Origin: Spirochaetota bacterium
Lineage (GTDB): Bacteria > Spirochaetota > Brevinematia > DTOW01
Length of the DNA stretch: 16,736 bases
NCBI GenBank assembly: GCA_028276145.1
Contig: JAPYWX010000015.1
Coordinates: forward strand, 1-16,736
Reading direction: 5' to 3'
A program made the translations under genes and the position numbers. The notes beneath the pieces were generated by a model. It worked only from the letters and a program-made list of their open reading frames with translations, did not search any database and was not told where the DNA came from. Of the stretch, positions 5,841 through 13,140 are shown in pieces. Numbering within the stretch: the first letter of the stretch is position 1; every line of letters begins with the position of its first letter.

Positions 5841-6896
5841 ATGAAGAACGTTTTAATTCCTATACTGATAGTAGTATTGCTTTCAGTTTTGGTGGCTGGT
5901 GGTGTACTCTTGTATCTTAAATGGTCAGAAAACAATTCATATTCTCTCATAAAAAGTAGGTTTGACTACGGAATGTACGAGGATGTTATAAGGGACGGTA
6001 CCAAATTCTTGGCGACTTACCCAAAGAGCCAATATTATAACGAAGTAGAGTACTTCGTTACATTTAGTGCTTATAAACTAGGTAAGTTAGAGACTGCACA
6101 GAATAGGTTGTTAGCATTGATAAGAAAATTCTTTTCAGAAGGTAAGAACGATGAAGTACTAACTAGGTCAATAGAATTATTAGGTGATATACTGAGAGAA
6201 AAAGGTGAGGCAATGAACCCAGAAATAGAAGAATACTTAAAGAGAACTCTAACAATTGCTCAAGATGAATCAACTAGGAATAATATACTTACTCAGTTAG
6301 GTTACATATACTACTACAGGAAAGATTATAACACTGCTCTTATATACTTTGAGAGGGCAAATACAGAACTTGCTGAGCTTGGTAAAGCTAGAGTATTCGT
6401 TGAGACAGGTGATTATGATAAGGCATTCTACATTTATGATAACTTTCTCCAGTACCGAAAGGGTAGTAAGTACTATAATTCCGTCATACAGGCGTATTCC
6501 AAACAACTTTATCAGTATGCTTTCAGGCAGTTACAAGCAAAGGAATATTCTATAGCTGCTAAATATTTCGCAAAGGTTGTTAATACCTTCCCCAATACGA
6601 TGTACGAGGATGCTGCTTTGTATTGGTTAGGTGAGATATACGCTATTTACAAAAAGTATGATAAGGCAATTGAGTTTTTTGACAAAGCAATGAATAACGA
6701 ACCTAAAAACAAAGACGAAGACGCTTTGTTTAAGAAAGGAGTTGTGCTATACCAGGCAGGTAAAATTGTTGATGCTATAGCAACCTTCAAGAAATTTTTA
6801 ATAGAGTACCCTAATTCAAGACTTAGTGGTGAAGCCAAAAAGTGGGTTGATGTCCTAACTAAAGAATTACAATATGTGGATGAAGATTCTGAATAA
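5841..6896 (+). CDS. Membrane-anchored tetratricopeptide repeat protein
   Basis: A 351-residue protein with an uncleaved N-terminal transmembrane segment at about 4-26, placing the rest in the periplasm by the usual topology. The remainder is helical TPR repeats, clearest at 41-75, 146-180, 182-210, 222-255, 257-290 and 293-326. The last three (for example YWLGEIYAIYKKYDKAIEFF at 261-280) resemble the repeats of BamD and CpoB/YbgF-type envelope proteins. The ATG follows GAGAGGTTAAGA. It lies 56 bases after the secreted-protein gene and overlaps the DUF115 gene by 23 bases. Spirochaetes use TPR proteins in the periplasmic flagellar collar, and this could be such a part, but sequence alone does not show it; an outer-membrane assembly or scaffold role is equally possible. 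Confidence 0.8.
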   Translation: MKNVLIPILIVVLLSVLVAGGVLLYLKWSENNSYSLIKSRFDYGMYEDVIRDGTKFLATYPKSQYYNEVEYFVTFSAYKLGKLETAQNRLLALIRKFFSEGKNDEVLTRSIELLGDILREKGEAMNPEIEEYLKRTLTIAQDESTRNNILTQLGYIYYYRKDYNTALIYFERANTELAELGKARVFVETGDYDKAFYIYDNFLQYRKGSKYYNSVIQAYSKQLYQYAFRQLQAKEYSIAAKYFAKVVNTFPNTMYEDAALYWLGEIYAIYKKYDKAIEFFDKAMNNEPKNKDEDALFKKGVVLYQAGKIVDAIATFKKFLIEYPNSRLSGEAKKWVDVLTKELQYVDEDSE

Positions 6897-8619
6897 CCTA
6901 TCATTGAGTGGTGTTGTCATCCAGAAGCTTAGACAATCAGCGTCATTAAAAAATTTGGAGATTGTAGAATCAAAAATAGGTGTAAAAGCAATTAAAAAGA
7001 ATGGCATAGCCATTCATAGCTTGTATGACCCCATAAAAGAGGCTAGAACTATTGTTGATTCATTGAACTTACAGAGAGATAACATTTACCTATTCATAGT
7101 TCTAGGTGTAGGGCTTGGCTATCATGTTGAAATTCTAAAAAACGAGTTCCCTAATTCTATCGTATTACCAATAGAGTTGGATGATGATATCGCTTTGAAC
7201 TATGTTAGCAATGTAGGTGGATTTTTGATAACAAACTACAACATTAACGATATATATACCATTCTGAATTTTGTTGATTTCATGCAGGTCAGAGATGTTA
7301 AGTTTGTCATCTTCCCAGGGTCTTATAGGTTGAATACTGAGCGGTACAAAAGTATTTCTGAGGACATACACAGGATAGTAAAAGCCAAATTTTCAGATTT
7401 GCTTACAAGGGTTAACTTTGATAAACTTTGGATAAAGAATATATTTTTGAATTTACCAAACCTTGTCAGGTTTGGTAGTTTATCAGAAAACGAACTAAAA
7501 AATGATTTTAGTTACCTATTCAATAAACCTTTTGTTGTGCTTGGTGCTGGGTATTCTGCTTGGCTATTGTTTGATGTCCTAAAGAAATACAGAGATAAGT
7601 TTGTTCTTGGTGTCGTTGATACCGCTTTGAAAACTACACTATCGCAAGGGATAATTCCTGATATTGTTTTTTCTCTTGATTCTCAGTTGGCTAATATAAA
7701 GGATTTTTTTGGTGTTGAGACAAAAGGTTTAACCTTAATTTCTGATATAACTGTTTCACCGGAACTAATAAGAAGTTTCAAAGGAAACATTTTCCTTTCA
7801 AAAACATCGCATATAGAGGTGATAGGTAATGTGGTCTTTGAAATGACGAATTCGGCTATTAGTTGGATTGAGGAGCTGGCAGAGTATAAATTGCTTGGCT
7901 TGGAGAGTGGTGGCTCCGTGAGCACAAACCTTTTCCATCTTTCATTACTGCTTGGTGCTAATCCTTCAATAATGGTTGGGGTTGATTTAGGTTTCCCTTA
8001 TCTCTTTTCACACCTTCCCGGTTCACCAAATCACGAGTATTTTACTATTCATTCAGATTACTTTAGCACATCGGACACAAAGTCTTGTCATAGCATCTTC
8101 AAAGATTACATATACCTTGAGGGTATAAAAGATGAAAAGTGTATAACTCACAAGATAATGGAAACATATAAATTATGGTTTGACAGTGCTAGCGATACAT
8201 CTAATTTAGAGAATGTTTTTAATATCTCTGATGGTGTTAAATTAAAAGGAATAAAAAACTTGTCAACTGAAGAAGGTAGGAGTTTCTTGGAATCTCTCTT
8301 TTCTTCCAAACCTAATATTAATAATCAGCGAATAGTAGCAAGTACGAATAAGCCGAAATTAAATGTGAAAAATCTTCTAAGAGGAGTTAAGGAATTAAAA
8401 AGTGATATAGATGATTTATCAAGTAGTGAAATTACGTTTAATCATATCAATGATATGATGGATAAGTATCCATTCATTTTGAACTTGGTTAGTAAGCCTC
8501 TGTTTGGGTATTTTAGGGGTCAAAAAGAGTTTGAGGAGTGTAAGCCTAGCGTTAGGGATGAATTTAAGTATTTTTCAAGAATACTTATGTATTCTTTGGA
8601 AAGGTTGAAAGAGTGCTGA
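6874..8619 (+). CDS. DUF115 / motility-accessory-factor (Maf)-like protein
   Basis: A 581-residue member of the DUF115 (6-hydroxymethylpterin pyrophosphokinase MptE-like) family, which includes the Maf proteins implicated in putting nonulosonic acid sugars on flagellin. The N-terminal part has a Rossmann-like IVLGVGLGYHVE (75-86) and PIELDDDIALNY (99-110). The core DUF115 domain follows: VVLGAGYSAW at 221-230, GVVDTALKTTL at 246-256, IPDIVFSLDSQ at 261-271, ESGGSVSTNLFHL at 344-356 and VGVDLGFP at 368-375. Residues after about 480 are poorly conserved and helical. Two Met codons (6874 and 6880) compete as start and neither has a clear ribosome binding site; both lie within the upstream gene, which implies translational coupling. 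Placement after fliJ supports a flagellin-modification role. No sugar nucleotide genes sit beside it. Confidence 0.82.
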   Translation: MWMKILNNLSLSGVVIQKLRQSASLKNLEIVESKIGVKAIKKNGIAIHSLYDPIKEARTIVDSLNLQRDNIYLFIVLGVGLGYHVEILKNEFPNSIVLPIELDDDIALNYVSNVGGFLITNYNINDIYTILNFVDFMQVRDVKFVIFPGSYRLNTERYKSISEDIHRIVKAKFSDLLTRVNFDKLWIKNIFLNLPNLVRFGSLSENELKNDFSYLFNKPFVVLGAGYSAWLLFDVLKKYRDKFVLGVVDTALKTTLSQGIIPDIVFSLDSQLANIKDFFGVETKGLTLISDITVSPELIRSFKGNIFLSKTSHIEVIGNVVFEMTNSAISWIEELAEYKLLGLESGGSVSTNLFHLSLLLGANPSIMVGVDLGFPYLFSHLPGSPNHEYFTIHSDYFSTSDTKSCHSIFKDYIYLEGIKDEKCITHKIMETYKLWFDSASDTSNLENVFNISDGVKLKGIKNLSTEEGRSFLESLFSSKPNINNQRIVASTNKPKLNVKNLLRGVKELKSDIDDLSSSEITFNHINDMMDKYPFILNLVSKPLFGYFRGQKEFEECKPSVRDEFKYFSRILMYSLERLKEC

Positions 8620-8629
8620 AAACGATTTT

Positions 8630-8648
8630 AGCACTAATGTGCTTTTTT
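8630..8648 (+). terminator. Hairpin and T-run between convergent genes
   Basis: AGCAC (8630-8634), loop TAAT and GTGCT (8639-8643) form a five-base stem followed by six T on the plus strand (8643-8648), 10 bases after the DUF115 stop. It fits a short rho-independent terminator for the plus-strand operon. The hairpin overlaps the last codons and stop of the opposing YkuK-type gene. Its AGCAC/GTGCT arms are the same half-sites as the dispersed repeat. Confidence 0.5.
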
Positions 8649-9077
8649 ACATACATAGTCAGCTACTGAGTAAGCTGCGAAGGAATAAGGCTTAAAAACA
8701 GGTTTGAATCCTTGAGAAGAGACATAACTGAGTGCGTCTTTCAGAGCAACATTGGAAGGGTGTTTAGGTGAAGGGTTTATGTCAAGGTGTATTTCTATTT
8801 CTCTATCAGGGATGAAAGAGGCTATTTGTAGAGCTATTTCAACAGCTTTGAATGTCTCCATCATTATTCTTTGCTTAAGGGAAGGTATTTTCTTTGTTTT
8901 TTCTATTTGTACGAAAACATTAGCACCTCTTGACCTATCGTGATGAATGATAACTACAGTAGCAAATATACATGTTTCACCGCGTTGTTTTGAATCACAT
9001 CCGACGTAGACAGCAGTAGAAGGTGAAGAAATCTTAACAATCTCAGCTATCTCACTAACATTCATCTTACGAAACAT
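8634..9077 (-). CDS. YkuK-type ribonuclease H-like protein (DUF458)
   Basis: This matches the YkuK/DUF458 family, predicted to have an RNase H-like fold; the function is unproven. Numbered from the ATG at 9077 (147 residues), family blocks are VYVGCDSK at 23-30 with Asp28, ATVVIIHH at 39-46, PSLKQRIMMETFKAVEIAL at 65-83, IEIHLDINPSPKHPSN at 94-109 with Asp99, and AAYSVADYVC at 134-143 with Asp140. The acidic residues fit a metal site. A longer reading from a TTG at 9116 adds 13 basic residues; no ribosome binding site supports either start, so the N terminus is uncertain. It is divergent from efp and convergent with the DUF115 gene, and its last codons form part of a terminator hairpin. Confidence 0.85.
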   Translation of the reverse strand: MFRKMNVSEIAEIVKISSPSTAVYVGCDSKQRGETCIFATVVIIHHDRSRGANVFVQIEKTKKIPSLKQRIMMETFKAVEIALQIASFIPDREIEIHLDINPSPKHPSNVALKDALSYVSSQGFKPVFKPYSFAAYSVADYVCKKAH

Positions 9078-9140
9078 TTTATTTGTATTTTCTAACTTTT
9101 TACGAAAGTGTTTCAAGAAAATCTTATTTCATTAAAAATC

Positions 9141-9169
9141 TTGATAACAGAATACTTCTTGTATATACT
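9141..9169 (+). promoter_or_regulatory. Strong sigma-70-type promoter of efp
   Basis: TTGATA at 9141-9146 and TATACT at 9164-9169 are separated by exactly 17 bases, each one mismatch from consensus. Transcription would start near 9176, leaving a short leader that carries AGGGGGT at 9181-9187. It is the best promoter in the window. Confidence 0.75.
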
Positions 9170-9192
9170 TTCATTAAGAAAGGGGGTAAAAA

Positions 9193-9753
9193 ATGGCTAA
9201 GTTGGCATCGGATATACATAAGGGGGATTTCTTAGTCATTGACGGTAACATATGTAGAGTAATTGAGGTTGACAAAAAGAGTGGAGGTGGTCAATTTGGT
9301 TCTATAGTTCATGCTAAGTATATGGACCTTAAGACAGGACATGTACACGATAAAAGGTTTAATCCATCTGAAAAGGTAGAAGAAGCAGATATACAACTTA
9401 TAGAAGCTGTATTTTCTTATAAGGACCAGGATACATATTATTTCATGGACGAAAACACTTATGAGCAGTTTGAAATAAATGAGAGGGTATTAGGTAACTA
9501 TGCAAAGTTCATAAAAGAAAACGATAAAGTGGAATTAGTTCTTCACAATGGTGAAGCTATAGCTGTGAACATACCTGAGAAGGTTAAGGTAAAAGTAGTA
9601 CAAACTGGTGAGGTAACAAGCGGAACGGACAAAAGCGTTTGGAAACCTGCTATCATTGAGGGTAATATTGAAATAATGGTTCCTGGATTCATAAAAACTG
9701 GTGATACAATAGTAATATCTACAGAAAAACTTGAATACATCGGTAGAGAATAA
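9193..9753 (+). CDS. efp: Translation elongation factor P
   Basis: EF-P enters the ribosomal E site and helps form peptide bonds at proline runs. The 186-residue length, KOW-like first domain and two OB domains are normal, and the C terminus PAIIEGNIEIMVPGFIKTGD to YIGRE carries the family signature. The start follows AGGGGGT and a strong promoter. The odd point is the tip loop of domain I. Most EF-Ps have Lys or Arg at position 34 within a PGKG-like turn, and this is modified by lysyl, hydroxyl, rhamnosyl or aminopentanol groups. Here the loop reads DKKSGGGQFGS (27-37), and every sensible alignment puts Gly32, Gly33 or Gln34 at the tip. Lys28 and Lys29 lie at the loop base. No modification gene (epmA, earP, ymfI) is in view. 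Assignment is secure; the modification state is unknown. Confidence 0.95.
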   Translation: MAKLASDIHKGDFLVIDGNICRVIEVDKKSGGGQFGSIVHAKYMDLKTGHVHDKRFNPSEKVEEADIQLIEAVFSYKDQDTYYFMDENTYEQFEINERVLGNYAKFIKENDKVELVLHNGEAIAVNIPEKVKVKVVQTGEVTSGTDKSVWKPAIIEGNIEIMVPGFIKTGDTIVISTEKLEYIGRE

Positions 9754-9754
9754 A

Positions 9755-10150
9755 ATGTACAAGGCTGAAGAAATAATCAAAACTTCAAAAAGAGAAGAGA
9801 TAATAGATATAACTGAACTCATAAAAAAACATATAAAACTTTCTAATATTAAGGATGGTATTTGTGCGTTATTCGTACCACATACCACATGCGGCGTAAC
9901 TATAAATGAGAATGCAGATCCGAGTGTTAAGTCTGATTTTTTAAATCAGATGAAGAAGTTAATACCACAGCAAGGCAATTATTTACATTCTGAGGGGAAT
10001 TCAGACGCTCACATAAAATCAATTCTTGTAGGGCCATCATTAACATTATTAGTTTGGGATGGTCAGCTTGTACTTGGTACTTGGCAGGGAGTTTATTTCT
10101 GTGAGTTTGATGGGCCAAGAAATAGGAAACTTTTAATATCAATTTTATGA
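9755..10150 (+). CDS. yjbQ: YjbQ family protein (UPF0047)
   Basis: A 131-residue member of the YjbQ/UPF0047 family, a metal-binding single-domain fold; some members show weak thiamine-phosphate synthase activity, but the cellular role is unsettled. Conserved blocks are PHTTCGVTINENADPSVKSD at 42-61, LHSEGNSDAHIKS at 77-89 with the likely metal ligands His43, His78 and His86, and GTWQGVYFCEFDGPR at 108-122. The ATG at 9755 is one base after the efp stop; an in-frame TTG at 9731 lies inside efp and is less likely. The 3' end overlaps the aminotransferase start as ATGA. Nothing nearby suggests thiamine synthesis. Confidence 0.93.
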   Translation: MYKAEEIIKTSKREEIIDITELIKKHIKLSNIKDGICALFVPHTTCGVTINENADPSVKSDFLNQMKKLIPQQGNYLHSEGNSDAHIKSILVGPSLTLLVWDGQLVLGTWQGVYFCEFDGPRNRKLLISIL

Positions 10151-11310
10151 GAAAAATACCATTTTATAAGCCACCGATAACAATTCATGATTACTTAGAA
10201 GTTTTTAGAACTATAGCCAGTGGTTGGCTCACAACAGGCAAAAGGAACTTTGAATTTTCTAGAAAACTAGCTGAATATTTAGGTATAGAAGAAAAGAGTG
10301 TAGTTTTGGTGTCTTCTTGTACGGCAGGTTTACACCTACTTTTTGATGCCTTTGACCTAAAAGGCAAAGAGATAATAATACCAGCTATAACATTCATTTC
10401 ACCTGTTGAAATGGCTCTATTGGTAGGTGCTAAACCAATAATAGTAGATGTTGATTATGACTGTATTACCATTTCACCTGAAGAGGTAGAAAAGAAAATG
10501 AACAACAAAGTGGGAGCCGTAATTCCAACATATTACGGTGGTAATTCATACGATAGAAAAGTGCTTGAAATAGCTAGTAGCAAAGGTATAGTGATAATAG
10601 AAGACGCAGCACATGCTTTTGGTACAAAAGTGAATGGTGTAAAAGTTGGGAATGTAGAGAAGTTAGGTGTAGATGCCACCGTTTTTAGCTTCTATGCAAC
10701 TAAGACACTTCATACTGGTGAAGGTGGAGCAATAATAACTAATAACGAGAGAGTTTTAGACAAGATAAAGAAAACTAGACTACACGGAATGGACCATAAC
10801 GCATGGAGTAGATACCAAAACAATTTGGTTGGATATGATATAACCGAAGTAGGATTTAAATACAATTTCCCAGATATATTGGCATCGGTAGGGATAGCAC
10901 AGCTAAGGGTTTTTGAAAAGATGCAGAGAGAGAGGAAAAGAGTTTGGGACCTGTACTTTAGGTATTTGTCAGATTTGGACACTATAAGGTTACCTAAAAT
11001 AAGAGAAAATACAGAGACATCGTACCACCTATTTACAATTAGGCTAAATACTGAAATGTGGAGTATAGACAAGTTAACATTTATCAAGCTTCTTAACGAT
11101 AGAGGAATAGGGACGAGTGTACATTTTACTCCTGTTTACAGGTTCACAAAGTACAGAGAAGTTCTAAAACCTGATTTATCAGAATTTAAGAATTCTGAAA
11201 AAATATTCAGTGAAATAGTTTCATTACCGATATACCCATCTTTGAGTAACAGAGAAGTTGAATACATATGCGGTGTGATACGGGATTTATCAAAGAAGTA
11301 CAAGAAATAA
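10147..11310 (+). CDS. DegT/DnrJ/EryC1-family PLP-dependent sugar aminotransferase
   Basis: This family transfers an amino group to keto-sugar nucleotides to make amino sugars for surface glycans. The 387-residue protein has the usual features: GWLTTG at 26-31, SSCTAGLHLLF at 56-66, EDAAHAFGT at 152-160 holding the cofactor aspartate, and the internal aldimine lysine Lys186 in FSFYATKTLHTGEGG. The C-terminal half carries NFPDILASVGIAQL and a TSYHLF block followed by RGIGTSVHFTPVYRF, also typical. The start overlaps the yjbQ stop (ATGA), so efp, yjbQ and this gene are probably one operon. No sugar dehydratase or glycosyltransferase adjoins it. It could supply an amino sugar for the DUF115-linked flagellin glycan or another surface sugar, but the exact product cannot be told. 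Confidence 0.9.
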   Translation: MRKIPFYKPPITIHDYLEVFRTIASGWLTTGKRNFEFSRKLAEYLGIEEKSVVLVSSCTAGLHLLFDAFDLKGKEIIIPAITFISPVEMALLVGAKPIIVDVDYDCITISPEEVEKKMNNKVGAVIPTYYGGNSYDRKVLEIASSKGIVIIEDAAHAFGTKVNGVKVGNVEKLGVDATVFSFYATKTLHTGEGGAIITNNERVLDKIKKTRLHGMDHNAWSRYQNNLVGYDITEVGFKYNFPDILASVGIAQLRVFEKMQRERKRVWDLYFRYLSDLDTIRLPKIRENTETSYHLFTIRLNTEMWSIDKLTFIKLLNDRGIGTSVHFTPVYRFTKYREVLKPDLSEFKNSEKIFSEIVSLPIYPSLSNREVEYICGVIRDLSKKYKK

Positions 11311-11317
11311 GTAATGT

Positions 11318-11346
11318 TTGACTTTCATAGGTTGATTTTTTATTTT
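11318..11346 (+). promoter_or_regulatory. Promoter of the ferritin gene
   Basis: TTGACT at 11318-11323 and TATTTT at 11341-11346, spaced by 17 bases. The predicted start near 11353 leaves a very short leader with AAAAGGAGGG at 11355-11364. It begins just after the aminotransferase stop, so ferritin can be expressed on its own. No clear Fur-type palindrome is seen over it. Confidence 0.55.
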
Positions 11347-11368
11347 TACTTGATAAAAGGAGGGACGT

Positions 11369-11863
11369 ATGATAGATATAAAGATGGCTGAAGCGTTAAA
11401 TAAGCAGATAAACGAAGAATTGTATTCTGCTTATCTCTATCTTTCAATGAGTGCTTATTTTGAAACACTTGGACTAAATGGATTTGCTAAGTGGATGAGA
11501 ATACAAAGTAAGGAAGAATTAGGGCATGCTATGAAAATTTATGATTACCTAATTAAACAAAATGCTGAAGTCAAACTTCTACAGATAAAAGAACCACCTC
11601 ATAGTTGGGATTCTTTAACTCATGCTATTGAGGCAGCTTACGAACATGAAAAGTACATAACTGGTAAGATTAATGAGCTTGTGACTTTGTCAGAAAACTT
11701 GAATGACAGAGCAACAAATAGTTTCCTACAGTGGTTCATTGATGAACAAGTTGAAGAAGAAAAGAATACCTACGAGTTATTGAGAAAGGTAAAAATGGCA
11801 GAAAAGCATGTTGGAGCTCTCCTAACATTAGATAAGCAAGTAGGTGAAAGAGAAGAAGATTAA
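11369..11863 (+). CDS. ftn: Non-haem ferritin
   Basis: Ferritin oxidises Fe(II) and stores it in a 24-subunit shell. The 164-residue, four-helix protein keeps all ferroxidase residues at the same numbers as E. coli FtnA: Glu17, Glu50, His53, Glu94, Gln127 and Glu130. No Met ligand for interfacial haem typical of bacterioferritin is evident, and the length and FtnA-like spacing favour the non-haem type. The ATG follows an excellent AAAAGGAGGG. It has its own promoter and is followed at once by a perfect 9-base hairpin. In an anaerobe this gene usually serves iron storage and protection against oxygen. Identification is secure. Confidence 0.96.
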   Translation: MIDIKMAEALNKQINEELYSAYLYLSMSAYFETLGLNGFAKWMRIQSKEELGHAMKIYDYLIKQNAEVKLLQIKEPPHSWDSLTHAIEAAYEHEKYITGKINELVTLSENLNDRATNSFLQWFIDEQVEEEKNTYELLRKVKMAEKHVGALLTLDKQVGEREED

Positions 11864-11871
11864 CTTTTTAT

Positions 11872-11892
11872 CAGGGAGGCGTAGCCTCCCTG
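11872..11892. terminator. Perfect GC-rich hairpin after ferritin
   Basis: CAGGGAGGC and GCCTCCCTG form a perfect nine-base stem with a GTA loop, nine bases after the ferritin stop. Such a G+C-rich stem stands out in this AT-rich sequence. There is no T-run right after it, so a classic rho-independent terminator is only partly supported; it may be a palindromic repeat or an mRNA-stabilising hairpin. A GTGCT/AGCAC repeat begins two bases later. Confidence 0.5.
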
Positions 11893-11893
11893 C

Positions 11894-11918
11894 TAGTGCT
11901 TATAGCACCTTGTGCTTA
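11894..11918. repeat. GTGCT/AGCAC dispersed repeat, copy 3
   Basis: AGTGCTTATAGCAC followed by CTTGTGCTTA, alternating GTGCT, AGCAC and GTGCT half-sites. The stretch ATAGCACCTTGTGCTTA is shared with copy 1. It lies between the ferritin gene and the GH53 gene, directly behind the strong hairpin. Confidence 0.65.
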
Positions 11919-11947
11919 AATAATCGTTAAACTTAGAAGTGAATAAT

Positions 11948-11976
11948 TTGAATAACTTAAGTAAGTTGGTTAACTT
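11948..11976 (+). promoter_or_regulatory. Candidate leaderless promoter of the GH53 gene
   Basis: TTGAAT at 11948-11953 and TAACTT at 11971-11976 are spaced 17 bases. The -10 ends six bases before the ATG at 11983, and no ribosome binding site is present. This is the same geometry as at hisG. The -10 is weak, so the call is tentative. Confidence 0.3.
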
Positions 11977-11982
11977 TCTTGT

Positions 11983-13122
11983 ATGTCTAAAAGTTTTTTG
12001 TTAATGGGTGTTTCAATCATTCTAATTTTCTTAAGTTGTTCAAATGTAAGTTCACCCGAATCTAGTAGTACCAACGAAAACATTTTTATTAAAGGTGTTG
12101 ATGTGTCAACTCTGAATGAAGTAGAATCTAGTGGGGTAAGATTTTACTACAATGGTATTCAAAGTGATGGTGTAAAAATCCTCAAAAATTTCGGGGTAAA
12201 CTGGATAAGAGTAAGAATATGGAATAATCCTTATGGTGACTTAGGTAATCCATACGGTGGTGGGAATTGTGATTATACAAACATGACAAAAATTGTTTTG
12301 AGAGCAAAGAATGAAGGAATTAAGGTACTTTTGGACTTCCATTATAGTGATTGGTGGGCTGACCCCGGAAAACAAAACAAACCAAAATCTTGGACAAACT
12401 TAAGAGGAAATGAACTAATAAGTTCATTAACTAACTTTACTCTAGAAGTTCTAAACTATATGAAATCAAAAGGTGTTGTACCTGATATGATACAGGTAGG
12501 CAATGAGGTAAATAATGGTTTTTTGTGGCCTGACGGTATGATAGCAGGAACAAATGCCGGTGGATTTTCTAACTTCGTTAAAATTTTTAATTCGGCTTAT
12601 GATTGCATAAAAAACTTTGATAACAAAATACTTGTAATACTTCACCTAGCAGGTGACAAAAATAAGAGTTTTTTTGACTGGTTTTTGGGTAATGTCATTA
12701 ATTTGGGTATAAAGTTTGATATACTTGGGCTGTCTTACTATCCTTACTGGCATGGGGATTTAAATTACTTAAAAGAATTGATTGATTACTTGAGCAAGAA
12801 GTATAGTAAACCTATTTTGATTGTTGAGACAGCTTATGCTTGGACTCTATCAGACTATGACGGATATCCAAATGTGTTTGGTAGCAATCAAATAGTTACA
12901 AATTATCCTCCTACGAAGGACGGACAAAATAAATTTCTTTTGGATTTTATTAGCGTACTCAAATCGTTTGATAAGAATAAAGTTCTTGGTTTTTTCTACT
13001 GGGAAGGGTGTTGGGTAGGGGCTACTGGTTGGAGTAATGGGCTTGGTAATCCTTGGGACAATCAAACACTTTTTGATTGGGAAGGTAACCCTTTGCCATC
13101 CTTAGATGTTTTTAAAAATTGA
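11983..13122 (+). CDS. GH53 arabinogalactan endo-beta-1,4-galactanase, lipoprotein
   Basis: GH53 enzymes cut beta-1,4-galactan side chains of pectin. The protein has 379 residues. A lipoprotein signal ends IFLSC with Cys19, a relaxed lipobox of the kind common in spirochaetes; a Ser-rich linker runs to about residue 32 and the TIM-barrel fills the rest. Family blocks are KGVDVSTLNEVE at 37-48, WIRVRIWNNPYG at 74-85, LLDFHYSDWWADPGKQ at 116-131, VGNEVNNGFLWP at 172-183 with the acid/base Glu175, and ILIVETAYAWT at 278-288 with the nucleophile Glu282. It is probably tethered to the envelope facing outwards. No transporter, beta-galactosidase or regulator is beside it, so it looks like an isolated, possibly acquired gene. 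The start lacks a ribosome binding site, and a leaderless promoter is possible. Confidence 0.93.
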   Translation: MSKSFLLMGVSIILIFLSCSNVSSPESSSTNENIFIKGVDVSTLNEVESSGVRFYYNGIQSDGVKILKNFGVNWIRVRIWNNPYGDLGNPYGGGNCDYTNMTKIVLRAKNEGIKVLLDFHYSDWWADPGKQNKPKSWTNLRGNELISSLTNFTLEVLNYMKSKGVVPDMIQVGNEVNNGFLWPDGMIAGTNAGGFSNFVKIFNSAYDCIKNFDNKILVILHLAGDKNKSFFDWFLGNVINLGIKFDILGLSYYPYWHGDLNYLKELIDYLSKKYSKPILIVETAYAWTLSDYDGYPNVFGSNQIVTNYPPTKDGQNKFLLDFISVLKSFDKNKVLGFFYWEGCWVGATGWSNGLGNPWDNQTLFDWEGNPLPSLDVFKN

Positions 13123-13140
13123 TATCAAAATCTATCAAAT

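Noticed and set aside
9078..9116. TTG start extending the YkuK-type protein by 13 residues
   Set aside because: No ribosome binding site and a rare start codon; the ATG at 9077 is preferred, though the longer form cannot be excluded.
9535..9888. 117-codon minus-strand frame across the efp/yjbQ junction
   Set aside because: It is antisense to two well-supported genes, and its Cys, Phe and Tyr-rich composition is typical of a shadow frame.
13119..13128. Perfect ten-base palindrome TTGATATCAA at the end of the GH53 gene
   Set aside because: Short, AT-rich and partly coding, with no T-run or repeat elsewhere; expected by chance in this composition.
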